From the NCBI RefSeq assembly GCF_003347205.1, contig NZ_QQBJ01000018.1:62001-126000 (forward strand): a stretch of 64,000 nucleotides of DNA. The letters are read 5' to 3'. Source of the stretch: Mycolicibacterium moriokaense (GTDB taxonomy: Bacteria; Actinomycetota; Actinomycetes; Mycobacteriales; Mycobacteriaceae). A program made the translations under genes and the position numbers. Positions 12,608 to 20,923 of this stretch are shown here, one piece after another. Position 1 is the stretch's first letter, and each line of letters starts with the position of its first letter. Below the pieces are notes generated by a model, which ran no database searches, was not told where the DNA came from, and worked only from the letters and a program-made list of their open reading frames with translations.

Positions 12608-13756
12608 TTGACGCTCGACCGGACGCAGTGGATCACGCGCGCAGTTAAGCGACCCGTCATTTGCGCAATATCGGGATTGCTGCTGTTCGGAGGGGTTCTC
12701 GCCGCGAATGTGCAGGCCGATCCCGCCGACGACGCACTGGCAAAGCTCAATGAGCTTTCGCGACAGGCCGAGCGCACCACCGAGGCCATGCATTCGGCCC
12801 AGCTCGACCTGAACAACAAGCTGGCCGCGCAACAGCAGGCCGAGGCCAAGCACTCCGCCGATCAGGCCGCATTCGACAAGGCCAACGGAGAACTAGCAAC
12901 CTTTCAGGCGGCGGTCGACAAGTTCGCTGCCGCCCAATACATGGGTGGCAGGACCAGCGGCATGGACGCCATGCTGACGGCCGACTCACCGCAGCGTCTG
13001 ATCGACCAGCTCTCGGTGCAGCGAGTGATGGCGTCGGAGATGTCGGCGCAGATGACCAGTTACCGAACTGTCAGCGCGCAGGCGGCCGTCGCACAGGAAG
13101 CCTCCGCCAAATCCGCGGCCGAGGCCAAGACCGCGGCCGAGCAGGCCGCCGCGGTGCGCGCGGACCTGCAGGCGAAGCAAAGCCAGCTGCAGGTGCAGAT
13201 GGCCATCGTCAAGTCGCAGTTCGAATCGCTGTCGCCCGGCCAGCGCGAAGCCCTCGCGGCCGTTCCGCCGCCACCCCCGCTGCCGGTGGCGGCCCCGCCG
13301 GCGCCCGCGCCCGACGACCCGGCCATCGTGGCCGCCCCGCCCGGCGGCATCCCACCCGGTGATGTCGCTCCTCCGGACGGCGCCGTCGCTCCCGAGGTGC
13401 CCGGCGGCACCAGCGAAGGCATGATGGCCGTGCAGGCGGCGCTGACCCGGATCGGCTCCCCGTATGTGTGGGGCGGCTCCGGCCCGAACCAGTTCGACTG
13501 CTCCGGCTTGGTGATGTGGGCGTTCCAGCAGGCGGGCGTATCACTGCCGCACTCCAGCCAGGCGCTGGCCCGCGGCGGCCAGGCCGTTGACCAGTCGCAG
13601 ATGCAGCCCGGTGACCTCGTCACGTACTACTCGGATGCGTCGCATGTCGGGATCTACATCGGCGACGGGATGATGGTGCACGCGTCCACCTATGGCACGC
13701 CGGTGCGGGTCGCTCCGGTGAACAATGCCCCGATCTACAACGTTCGCCGGTACTGA
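12608..13756 (+). CDS. ripC: NlpC/P60 peptidoglycan endopeptidase
   Basis: Secreted cell-wall hydrolase that cleaves stem peptides. TTG start at 12608; 382 residues against about 385 in the M. tuberculosis homologue Rv2190c. Order: signal sequence (residues ~14-38, ending VQADPADD), a long coiled-coil region (about 45-205) rich in Ala/Gln/Glu, a Pro/Ala linker (~218-270), then the NlpC/P60 domain. The catalytic triad is Cys298 (in DCSGL), His346 (SHVGIYIG) and His358 (MVHAS). Coiled coils in RipC are thought to mediate regulation through the FtsEX division complex; that is family knowledge. The 3' end overlaps the next gene by 32 bases. Confidence 0.93.
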   Translation: MTLDRTQWITRAVKRPVICAISGLLLFGGVLAANVQADPADDALAKLNELSRQAERTTEAMHSAQLDLNNKLAAQQQAEAKHSADQAAFDKANGELATFQAAVDKFAAAQYMGGRTSGMDAMLTADSPQRLIDQLSVQRVMASEMSAQMTSYRTVSAQAAVAQEASAKSAAEAKTAAEQAAAVRADLQAKQSQLQVQMAIVKSQFESLSPGQREALAAVPPPPPLPVAAPPAPAPDDPAIVAAPPGGIPPGDVAPPDGAVAPEVPGGTSEGMMAVQAALTRIGSPYVWGGSGPNQFDCSGLVMWAFQQAGVSLPHSSQALARGGQAVDQSQMQPGDLVTYYSDASHVGIYIGDGMMVHASTYGTPVRVAPVNNAPIYNVRRY

Positions 13757-14561
13757 ACGTCCGCTGCTGGGCCTGCTGCTGATCCTCGAGGTGATCGTGG
13801 CGGTGACGCTTGTCGGCGGGCCGGGTGAACCGCCGCCCGCCCCCTCTGCGGTGACCGCCCCCGTCACGGCGGAAGCGGCATCGCGCACCGAGACGGTCGC
13901 AGACGGCCGCACGGTGACGCTGATGAGCCTGGGCGGCTCCGCGACCCGACCGCTGCTGGATCGGGTGTCCGGCGCCATGGACGACGCCGTTGCGGCCGTG
14001 ACGCGCTTCTGGGGCCCGGACTGGCCTCGCGACATCGTGGTGGTGGCCGCCGCCACCGACGAACAGTTCTCCGCCTTGGCCGGCGGCGGCGCTGACATCG
14101 CCGCCGCGACCACGGGCCAGCACATCGTGTTCGCTCCCGGGGCGGCCGCGATGAGCGATGCCGCGTTGCGAATCGTGTTGCGCCACGAACTCTTTCACTA
14201 CGCCGCTCGAGCACAGACCGCAGCGGATGCGCCCCGCTGGCTGACCGAGGGGGTCGCCGACTTCGTGGCACGGCCCGAGACGCCGCGGCCGGGGCCGCAG
14301 CGGGCGGCCGAACTGGCGACGCTGCCGTCCGACGCCGATCTGGACACTGTGGGATCGACCCGCACGCTGGCCTACGACCGCGCCTGGTGGTTCAGTCGCT
14401 TCGTCGCCGACCGGTACGGGGTGCCGACGCTGCGGCGGCTGTACCAGCGCGCGTGCGGGCCGAACCACGCCGACGTCGAGACCGCGGTGTCGACGACGCT
14501 CGACGCCGACCTCAGCGACGTGCTGGCGCAGTGGCGGCGCTGGCTGTCTTCGATAGCCTGA
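13725..14561 (+). CDS. Membrane-anchored peptidase-MA-like zinc metallopeptidase (Rv2189c-like)
   Basis: 278 residues from the start at 13725, which lies inside the ripC 3' end. An N-terminal hydrophobic segment (residues ~13-32, LLGLLLILEVIVAVTLV) is a signal or anchor, so the catalytic domain is outside the membrane. The HELFH motif (His154-Glu155-xx-His158) followed about 20 residues later by WLTEGVADF gives the third zinc ligand Glu, the gluzincin pattern of the peptidase-MA group. Substrate unknown. Coupling to a peptidoglycan hydrolase on one side and pimB 5 bases after its stop suggests envelope work. A slightly later start is possible. Family call good, biological role open. Confidence 0.78.
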   Translation: MPRSTTFAGTERPLLGLLLILEVIVAVTLVGGPGEPPPAPSAVTAPVTAEAASRTETVADGRTVTLMSLGGSATRPLLDRVSGAMDDAVAAVTRFWGPDWPRDIVVVAAATDEQFSALAGGGADIAAATTGQHIVFAPGAAAMSDAALRIVLRHELFHYAARAQTAADAPRWLTEGVADFVARPETPRPGPQRAAELATLPSDADLDTVGSTRTLAYDRAWWFSRFVADRYGVPTLRRLYQRACGPNHADVETAVSTTLDADLSDVLAQWRRWLSSIA

Positions 14562-14566
14562 CCGCG

Positions 14567-15712
14567 ATGACCCGGGTTCTGCTGGTCAGCAATGACTTTC
14601 CGCCGCGACGCGGTGGCATCCAGTCCTACCTGCACGAGTTGGTCGGCCAACTGGTGCGATCCGCCGACGACTACGCGCTGACGGTGTACGCCCCGAAGTG
14701 GAAGGGCTGCGAGGAGTTCGACGAGCAGGCCCGTGCCATCGGCTACGACGTCGTCCGACATCCGACCACGCTGATGCTGCCCGGCCCGGGCGTCGACGAC
14801 CGGATGCGACGGCTGATCGCCGACAACGGCATCGAGACGGTGTGGTTCGGTGCCGCGGCGCCGCTGGCGCTGCTGGCCCCCCGCGCGCGCAAGGCGGGCG
14901 CCAGCCGCGTGGTTGCGAGCACGCACGGCCACGAGGTCGGCTGGTCGATGCTGCCGCTCGCGCGAAACGCGTTGCGCCGCATCGGCGACGGCACCGATGC
15001 GATCACCTACGTCAGCGCCTACACACGCGGCCGGTTCGCATCCGCGTTCGGCCCGCACGCCTCACTCGAGTACGTCCCGCCGGGCGTGGACACCGACCGG
15101 TTCGTTCCCGATCCGGCCGCCAGAGCGGAGATGCGCGCGCGCTATCGACTCGGCGACCGGCCGGTCATCGTGTGCCTGTCGCGGCTGGTGCCCCGCAAGG
15201 GTCAGGACATGCTGATCAGGGCGCTGCCGTCGATTCGCGACCGCATCGGCGGCGCCGCGCTCGTCATCGTGGGCAACGGCCCCTATCTGTCGACGCTGCA
15301 GCGGTTGGCGGGCGACGGCGGCGTCAGCGAGCACGTGGTCTTCACCGGCGGCGTGCCCGCCGCCGAACTGCCCGCACACCATGCGATGGCCGACGTCTTC
15401 GCCATGCCGTGCCGGACCCGCGGCGCCGGCCTGGACGTCGAGGGCCTCGGCATCGTCTTCCTGGAAGCGTCGTCGACCGGGGTGCCTGTGGTCGCGGGGC
15501 GCTCCGGCGGGGCGCCCGAGACCGTGCAGGACGGTGTCACCGGACACGTGGTCGACGGATCGGATATTGACGAAATCGCCACTGCCATCAGCGGAATACT
15601 CGCCGATCCGGATCGGGCGGCCGAGATGGGCGCCGCGGGGCGCCGCTGGATCGTCGACAGCTGGCAGTGGCGCAGCCAGGCGGCCAGGCTGCGCCCGCTT
15701 TTGCAGGCCTGA
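14567..15712 (+). CDS. pimB: GDP-mannose-dependent PIM1 mannosyltransferase
   Basis: GT4-family enzyme (PimB', Rv2188c type) adding the second mannose, alpha-1,6 on inositol, to make PIM2 on the cytoplasmic face. Start ATG at 14567 (MTRVLLVSNDFPPRRGG, the glycine-rich acceptor-side loop), 381 residues. GT-B fold: N-domain to about residue 195, then the donor-binding domain with the EX7E motif Glu292...Glu300 (EGLGIVFLE) and GGAPE. The open frame reaches 60 codons further upstream but that is inside the preceding gene. The stop of the metallopeptidase is 5 bases before, so the two are likely one transcript with ripC. Confidence 0.93.
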   Translation: MTRVLLVSNDFPPRRGGIQSYLHELVGQLVRSADDYALTVYAPKWKGCEEFDEQARAIGYDVVRHPTTLMLPGPGVDDRMRRLIADNGIETVWFGAAAPLALLAPRARKAGASRVVASTHGHEVGWSMLPLARNALRRIGDGTDAITYVSAYTRGRFASAFGPHASLEYVPPGVDTDRFVPDPAARAEMRARYRLGDRPVIVCLSRLVPRKGQDMLIRALPSIRDRIGGAALVIVGNGPYLSTLQRLAGDGGVSEHVVFTGGVPAAELPAHHAMADVFAMPCRTRGAGLDVEGLGIVFLEASSTGVPVVAGRSGGAPETVQDGVTGHVVDGSDIDEIATAISGILADPDRAAEMGAAGRRWIVDSWQWRSQAARLRPLLQA

Positions 15713-15719
15713 CCCGCGC

Positions 15720-17531
15720 TCAGTCCTTGGCGTACAGCGCGTCGATATCGCCGGCGAACTTCTCGGCCACCACCTTGCGCTTGACCTTCAGCGTCGGGGT
15801 CAGCTCGCCGGTGTCCTCGGTGAAGTCGACGGGCAGGATCCGGAACTTGCGGATCGCCTCGGCCTTCGACACCGCCTGGTTGGCGTCCTTGATGGCCAAC
15901 TCGACCTCCGCCTGCAGGTCGGGATCCTCGGCCAGGTCCGCCACCGTGGCGTCGGCGCTCTTGCCGTTGCGTTCCTTCCAGCCGGGAAACGCCTCGGGGT
16001 CGATCGTGATCAGCGCCGCGATGAACGGCTGGGCGTCGCCGACGCACATGGCCTGGCTGATCAGCGGGTGAGCCCGCAGCCGATCCTCCAGGACGGCGGG
16101 CGCGACGTTCTTGCCGCCCGCGGTGACGATGATCTCCTTCTTGCGGCCGATGATCGACAGGAACCCCTGCTCGTCGATGGCGCCGAGGTCTCCGGTGTGG
16201 AACCAGCCGTTGGAGAAGACCTTGGCCGTCTCCTCCTCGTTGTTCCAGTAGCCGTTGAACACCACGCCGCCGCGCACCAGCAGTTCATCGTCATCGGCGA
16301 GGCGCATGCTGTTGCCGGGCAACAGCTTTCCAACCGATCCGACCTTCACCGCGTCGAGTTGGTTGACGGTGATCGCCGCGCTGGTCTCGGTCAGGCCGTA
16401 GCCCTCGTAGATGGTCAGCCCGACGCCGCGGTAGAAGTGGCCCAGCCGCGCGCCCAGCGGCGCGCCGCCGGAGATCGCGGCGTGACAGTCCCCGCCGAGC
16501 GCGGCGCGCAGCTTGCCGTAGACCAGCCGGTCGAACAGCGCGTGCTTGGCGCGCAGAAGCAGACCCGCACCGCTGCCGCGGCCGGCGTCCTGTGCCTGGC
16601 TCCACTCGATGGCGGTGTTGGCGGCTGCCGCGAAGATCGGACCCTTGCCGTCGCTGCGCGCGTTCTGCTCGGCGGTGTTGTACACCTTCTCGAACACGCG
16701 CGGCACCGACACCACCAGCGTCGGCTTGAACACCCCGAACATCGGAACCAGGTTCTTGATGTCGCTGGTGAAGCCGACCGTCACCTTGTTGGAGAAGGCC
16801 GAGATGGTCAGCGCGCGGGCCAGCACGTGCGCCAGGGGCAGGAACACCAGCAGCCGCTCACCCTTGTCCAGCAGCGTCGGGAAGCACGCCTTCGCCCCGC
16901 GAATCTCGTAGACCAGGTTGGAATGGGTCAGCTCGCAGCCCTTGGGCCTGCCCGTCGTCCCCGACGTGTAGATCAGCGTCGCGGGGTCGGTTGACTTGAT
17001 CGCGGCCACCCTGGCGTCGACGGCGCCGGCGTCGACCGACGTGCCCGCCTCGGCGAGTGCGTCGAGCGCCGACCCTGCGGAGCCCTCGATGCGGAAGACC
17101 TTCCGCAGCGCGGGCAGCTCGTCGCGGAGGTGGTCGATCTTGTCCGCATGGGCGTCGGTCTCGGCGAACACCAGCACCGCGCCGGAGTCGCTCAGCACAT
17201 GACGCACCTGCTCGGCCGAGCTGGTCTCGTAGATCGGCACCGTGAGCGCGCCGACGGACAGGATCGCGAAGTCGATGATGGGCCACTCGTAGCGGGTCGC
17301 CGAGAAGATGGCGACGCGGTCGCCGGCCTGCACCCCTCCGGCGATCAAACCCTGTGCGACGGCGCGGATCTGGCCGGCGGCCTGCGCCGCTGTCACGTCC
17401 TTCCAGTCGCCGTCGACGAGGCGCTGGAAGATCACGTGGTCGGGGTCGTCGCGTTCATGGGAGTAGACCGAGCTGACGACGCTGTCGTGTTCGCCGACTT
17501 CGAACGATGCGGGGACACTGAACTCGCGCAC
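15720..17531 (-). CDS. fadD15: Long-chain fatty-acid-CoA ligase (FadD15 type)
   Basis: 603-residue AMP-forming acyl-CoA synthetase (M. tuberculosis homologue about 600). Motifs: P-loop-like [16 protein letters not shown], the [12 protein letters not shown]5 motif, GWFHTGDLG, and a [15 protein letters not shown] hinge with the adenylation lysine region near the C-terminus ([11 protein letters not shown]). FadD15 belongs to the FACL branch that makes acyl-CoA rather than acyl-AMP for polyketide loading; in this sequence there is no sign of the FAAL insertion. It ends 7 bases after the convergent pimB stop and is divergent from the SRPBCC genes. Confidence 0.93.
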   Translation of the reverse strand: MREFSVPASFEVGEHDSVVSSVYSHERDDPDHVIFQRLVDGDWKDVTAAQAAGQIRAVAQGLIAGGVQAGDRVAIFSATRYEWPIIDFAILSVGALTVPIYETSSAEQVRHVLSDSGAVLVFAETDAHADKIDHLRDELPALRKVFRIEGSAGSALDALAEAGTSVDAGAVDARVAAIKSTDPATLIYTSGTTGRPKGCELTHSNLVYEIRGAKACFPTLLDKGERLLVFLPLAHVLARALTISAFSNKVTVGFTSDIKNLVPMFGVFKPTLVVSVPRVFEKVYNTAEQNARSDGKGPIFAAAANTAIEWSQAQDAGRGSGAGLLLRAKHALFDRLVYGKLRAALGGDCHAAISGGAPLGARLGHFYRGVGLTIYEGYGLTETSAAITVNQLDAVKVGSVGKLLPGNSMRLADDDELLVRGGVVFNGYWNNEEETAKVFSNGWFHTGDLGAIDEQGFLSIIGRKKEIIVTAGGKNVAPAVLEDRLRAHPLISQAMCVGDAQPFIAALITIDPEAFPGWKERNGKSADATVADLAEDPDLQAEVELAIKDANQAVSKAEAIRKFRILPVDFTEDTGELTPTLKVKRKVVAEKFAGDIDALYAKD

Positions 17532-17623
17532 GGTCTCGCCTCCGATGCTGGTAGCGGCTTTGACGGGGTCAGCCTAGTCGGCCAGAGGCGGCCCTCGCGG
17601 CGCCATATGTGAAGCTGGTGGCG

Positions 17624-18013
17624 ATGAACAGCATCCAGATCGCCGACCAGACGTTCGTGGCGGCTGACCCGATCGACGTCGGCAAGGCCGTCGCCGACCC
17701 GGCGAGTTGGCGACGGTGGTGGCCGGACCTTCATCTGACGGTGATCGAGGATCGCGGCGCGCTGGGCCATCGCTGGAGCGTCAACGGCGCGGTGACCGGC
17801 ACCATGGAGGTGTGGCTGGAGCCGTCGCTGGACGGAGTGATCCTCAACTACTTCTTGCACGCCGAGCCTGCCGGCGCGGCCGCGTGGCAGCTGGCCAAGT
17901 TGAACCTTGCCAAGATGAACCATCAGCGCAGGGTGGCGGGCAAGAAGATGGCCTTCGAGCTCAAGGCGCGGCTCGAGGAGTCACGGCCGGTCGGGATGCC
18001 CCCACCGGCCTGA
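17624..18013 (+). CDS. SRPBCC (START-like) protein (Rv2186c-like)
   Basis: 129 residues from ATG at 17624 (MNSIQIADQTFVAADP). The pattern of short beta strands, a WRRWWPDL segment and a long C-terminal amphipathic helix (AKMNHQRRVAGKKMAFELKA) fits the helix-grip SRPBCC fold, which binds a hydrophobic ligand in an internal cavity. A GTG at 17609 would add five residues. Function unknown. It begins a same-strand row with a second SRPBCC gene, an ArsA-like ATPase, a small protein and a PlsC acyltransferase, suggesting a shared lipid-related job. Confidence 0.82.
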   Translation: MNSIQIADQTFVAADPIDVGKAVADPASWRRWWPDLHLTVIEDRGALGHRWSVNGAVTGTMEVWLEPSLDGVILNYFLHAEPAGAAAWQLAKLNLAKMNHQRRVAGKKMAFELKARLEESRPVGMPPPA

Positions 18014-18093
18014 TACTGAGTCAGACCCAGCGGGGGCGGGTAGATTTCTCTCGTCGAGCAGAGATGATCGAGGGAGCGGCAGGAAGCACTCAA

Positions 18094-18531
18094 TTGGCGG
18101 ACAAGACGGCGCAGACCATCTACATCGATGCGGATCCTTCCACCGTGATGGACGTCATCGCCGACATCGGCTCCTATCCCGACTGGGTTGCCGAATACAA
18201 GGAGACCGAGGTCCTCGAGGTCGACGACGAGGGGTACCCGACGACGGCCCGGCTGGTGCTGGACGCCGCGGTGCTCAAAGACACCATGGTGCTGGCCTAC
18301 GACTGGCCGCCCGACCGCGGCTCGGTGACCTGGAGCCTGGTCTCGAGCTCACTGCTGAGGTCGCTGGAGGGGGCATACCGGTTGGCGCCCAACGGGTCTG
18401 GCACCGATGTCACGTATGAACTGTCAGTCGATCTGATGATCCCGATGATCGGCCTGCTCAAGCGCAAGGCCGAACGCAGGCTGACCGACACCGCATTGAA
18501 GGACCTCAAGAAACGAGTCGAGGCTGAGTGA
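18094..18531 (+). CDS. SRPBCC (START-like) protein (Rv2185c-like)
   Basis: 145 residues from a TTG at 18094 preceded by AGGAAG with 7-base spacing; an in-frame ATG at 18064 would add ten residues but lacks a good ribosome binding site. The product begins LADKTAQTIYIDADPSTVMDV, as I recall for the mycobacterial homologue, and shows the cyclase/dehydrase SRPBCC pattern including YPDWVAEYKE and a C-terminal helix (KRKAERRLTDTALKDLKKRV). Likely a ligand-binding or aromatase-like fold; no substrate can be assigned. Its stop lies close to or overlaps the start of the ATPase gene. Confidence 0.83.
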   Translation: MADKTAQTIYIDADPSTVMDVIADIGSYPDWVAEYKETEVLEVDDEGYPTTARLVLDAAVLKDTMVLAYDWPPDRGSVTWSLVSSSLLRSLEGAYRLAPNGSGTDVTYELSVDLMIPMIGLLKRKAERRLTDTALKDLKKRVEAE

Positions 18532-19798
18532 ATCTCCTACGGCTACCCACGCCCGGATCAGTCTCTTCGTTGGCAAGGGCGGCGTAGGTAAGTCGACGCT
18601 GGCGACCGCGACCGCGGTGCGCGATGCGCAGAGCGGTCTGCGTGTCCTTGTCGTGTCGACGGACCAGGCGCACTCGCTCGGCGACGTGCTGGGCACCCCT
18701 GTCGTGCCCACCGGGCTGCGCGAGCCCACCCGGGTGCTCGCCGACCTGCACGCCGGCCCGGACGCGGGCACCGGTGGGTTCCTCGACGCACTGGCGCTCG
18801 ACACCCTGGCCCTGCTGGAGGCGCGGTGGCGCGCCGTCGCCGGGGTGTTGACGGCCCGATTCGACGAATCCGAGCTCGGACAGATTGCTCCGGAGGAACT
18901 TTCGGCACTGCCCGGCATCCAGGAGGTGCTCGGGCTGCACGAGGTCGGCGAGCTGGCGACGTCTGGGGAGTGGGACCACGTCGTGGTCGACTGCGCGTCC
19001 ACCGCCGACGCGCTGCGGATGCTGACCCTGCCCTCGACGTTCGGGTTGTACCTGGAGCGGGCGTGGCCGCGCCATCGCCGGCTCAGCTCGGCGCTCGACG
19101 ACGCGCGCACGGCGGCGATCGTCGAACTGATGGAGCGCATCGACGCCGGCACCGGTGCGCTGACGGGGCTGCTCACCGACGGCGACCGGGTGAGCGCACA
19201 CCTGGTGCTGACCGCCGAGCGGGTGGTGGCCGCCGAGGCGGCACGCACCCTGGGCTCGCTGGCATTGATGGGCGTGCGGGTCGACGAGCTGATCGTCAAT
19301 CAGATCCTGGTGCAGGACGATTCATATGAGTATCGGAACCTGCCCGACCATCCCGCGTTCGACTGGTATGCCGAGCGCATCTCCGAGCAGCAGGCGGTGC
19401 TCGACGAGCTCGACGCCACCATCGGAGACGTGCAGCTGGTCATGGTGCCGCACCTGGCGGGCGAGCCCATCGGGCCCAAGGCGCTCGGCGAGCTGCTCGA
19501 GAGCGCGCGCAGGCGCGACGGCTCCCCGCCACCAGGCCCGCTGCGGCCGGTGGTCGACCGCGAGTCCGGATCTGGGTTGGGTTCGGTGTATCGATTGCGG
19601 CTAGAGTTGCCTCAAATCGACTCGAGCGCACTCACCCTGGGCCGGGTCGGAGACGACTTGATCATCGGCGCAGGCGGCATGCGGCGCCGCGTCCGGCTGG
19701 CATCCGTCCTGCGGCGATGCATCGTGGTGGATGCCCAGCTCAAGGGCACCGAGCTGACAGTGCGATTTCGACCCGACCCGGAGGTGTGGCCGCAATGA
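18524..19798 (+). CDS. ArsA/GET3-like anion-transporting ATPase (Rv2184c-like), start uncertain
   Basis: Cytoplasmic P-loop ATPase of the ArsA/Get3/SIMIBI class. The Walker A loop GKGGVGKST is encoded at about 18574-18600, right after RISLFV. Other landmarks are STDQAHSLGD (switch-like), VVDCASTADALRML (Walker B region) and a C-terminal beta-rich domain. The frame is closed upstream by a TGA at 18497-18499, and between it and the P-loop there is no ATG, GTG or TTG; the first ordinary start (GTG 18617) lies after the P-loop. The CTG at 18524 is used here and would give 424 residues. A one-base change near 18531 relative to homologues would link the GTG at 18528 to this frame. Domain identity is sound; the start is not. 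Confidence 0.78.
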   Translation: MSESPTATHARISLFVGKGGVGKSTLATATAVRDAQSGLRVLVVSTDQAHSLGDVLGTPVVPTGLREPTRVLADLHAGPDAGTGGFLDALALDTLALLEARWRAVAGVLTARFDESELGQIAPEELSALPGIQEVLGLHEVGELATSGEWDHVVVDCASTADALRMLTLPSTFGLYLERAWPRHRRLSSALDDARTAAIVELMERIDAGTGALTGLLTDGDRVSAHLVLTAERVVAAEAARTLGSLALMGVRVDELIVNQILVQDDSYEYRNLPDHPAFDWYAERISEQQAVLDELDATIGDVQLVMVPHLAGEPIGPKALGELLESARRRDGSPPPGPLRPVVDRESGSGLGSVYRLRLELPQIDSSALTLGRVGDDLIIGAGGMRRRVRLASVLRRCIVVDAQLKGTELTVRFRPDPEVWPQ

Positions 19799-20166
19799 GC
19801 AGCACGCACCATTCCGACCTCGGGCCGGAGTTGCGCGCGCTGGCGCAGTCGATCCTGGACCGGATCGACCCGGCGGTGCGGGCGGCGGCCGCGGCGGCGG
19901 CCGGCGCCGACGGCCCGGGCAAGTGCCAGCAGGTGTGGTGTCCGGTGTGCGCGCTGGCGGCTCTGGTGAGCGGCGAGCAGCACCCCCTGCTGACCGTCAT
20001 CGCCGAACACAGCGTCGCGCTGCTGGCGGTGGTGCGGGCCATGGTGGAGGACATCGAGTCGGCGCCCCACCCGGGCCCGCCGCCCCCCGGCGGGCCGCCG
20101 CCGGATGAGCCGCCACCGCCGGGTTCCGGTCGGTATCAGCACATCCCGGTGACCGTCGAAGAGTGA
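19795..20166 (+). CDS. Small conserved protein with proline-rich tail (Rv2183c-like)
   Basis: 123 residues, ATG at 19795 in an ATGA overlap with the ATPase stop. The N-terminal two-thirds is helical (LGPELRALAQSILDRIDPAV) with three cysteines (KCQQVWCPVCALAAL) that could bind a metal. The last third is a Pro/Gly-rich tail (PPPPGGPPPDEPPPPGS) ending RYQHIPVTVEE. No function is known to me. Tight coupling suggests it works with the ArsA-like ATPase, perhaps as a small partner. Confidence 0.75.
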   Translation: MSSTHHSDLGPELRALAQSILDRIDPAVRAAAAAAAGADGPGKCQQVWCPVCALAALVSGEQHPLLTVIAEHSVALLAVVRAMVEDIESAPHPGPPPPGGPPPDEPPPPGSGRYQHIPVTVEE

Positions 20167-20218
20167 CGGTACAGTTGTCCGCAAAGCACCGGCCGGTGCG
20201 CCCAATCCGGGAGGGTCC

Positions 20219-20917
20219 ATGTGGTATTGGCTTTTCAAGTACATCTTCATGGGCCCCCTGCTGAGTTTGCTCGGCCGCCCCAAAGTCGAAGGGCTGGAAT
20301 ACGTTCCAGACTCGGGTCCGGTCATTCTGGCGAGTAACCACCTGGCGGTCGCCGACAGCTTCTATCTGCCGCTGGTCGTCAAGCGCAGGATCACCTTCCT
20401 GGCCAAGTCCGAGTACTTCACCGGCACCGGGCTCAAGGGCTGGTTCCAGCGCTGGTTCTACACCGTCGCCGGGCAGGTGCCGATCGACCGCACCGACGCC
20501 GACTCCGCGCAGGACGCCTTGGCGACCGCGGCGCGCATCCTCAACGAGGGCAAGCTGCTCGGTATGTACCCGGAGGGCACCCGGTCGCCCGACGGGCGGC
20601 TGTACAAGGGCAAGACGGGGTTGTCCCGCGTCGCGCTGAGCACCGGGGTGCCCGTCATCCCGGTCGCGATGGTCGGCACCGACGTCGTCAACCCGCCCGG
20701 CAGCAAGATGTGGCGGTTCGGTCGGGTGACCGTGCGGTTCGGCAAGCCGATGGACTTCAGCCGGTTCGACGGCCTCGAGGGCAACCGCTTCATCGAACGG
20801 GCCGTCGTCGACGAGGTGATGTACGAGTTGATGCGGCTGTCCGGTCAGGAGTACGTCGATCTGTACGCCGCGGACATCAAGGAGGGTAAACAACCCGCCG
20901 CGGAGATCGCTGCCTAG
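20219..20917 (+). CDS. PlsC-family 1-acylglycerol-3-phosphate acyltransferase (Rv2182c-like)
   Basis: 232 residues. The acyltransferase motif NHLAVAD is the HX4D catalytic pair (His, then Asp five residues on). Other PlsC blocks are present: GWFQRWFYTVAGQVPIDR, the glycerol-phosphate-binding YPEGTRSPDG, and GVPVIPVAMVGTD. A hydrophobic N-terminus (WYWLFKYIFMGPLLSLL) would seat it on the inner membrane. Likely transfers a fatty acyl group to lysophosphatidic acid or a related lysolipid; the exact acceptor is not known. Ends the row beginning with the SRPBCC genes, 6 bases before the convergent mannosyltransferase stop. Confidence 0.88.
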   Translation: MWYWLFKYIFMGPLLSLLGRPKVEGLEYVPDSGPVILASNHLAVADSFYLPLVVKRRITFLAKSEYFTGTGLKGWFQRWFYTVAGQVPIDRTDADSAQDALATAARILNEGKLLGMYPEGTRSPDGRLYKGKTGLSRVALSTGVPVIPVAMVGTDVVNPPGSKMWRFGRVTVRFGKPMDFSRFDGLEGNRFIERAVVDEVMYELMRLSGQEYVDLYAADIKEGKQPAAEIAA

Positions 20918-20923
20918 CGAGCC

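Noticed and set aside
10531-12849. 772-codon minus-strand frame
   Set aside because: Its translation is Arg-rich and runs across the true exonuclease gene in another frame and through a promoter region; typical GC-rich shadow.
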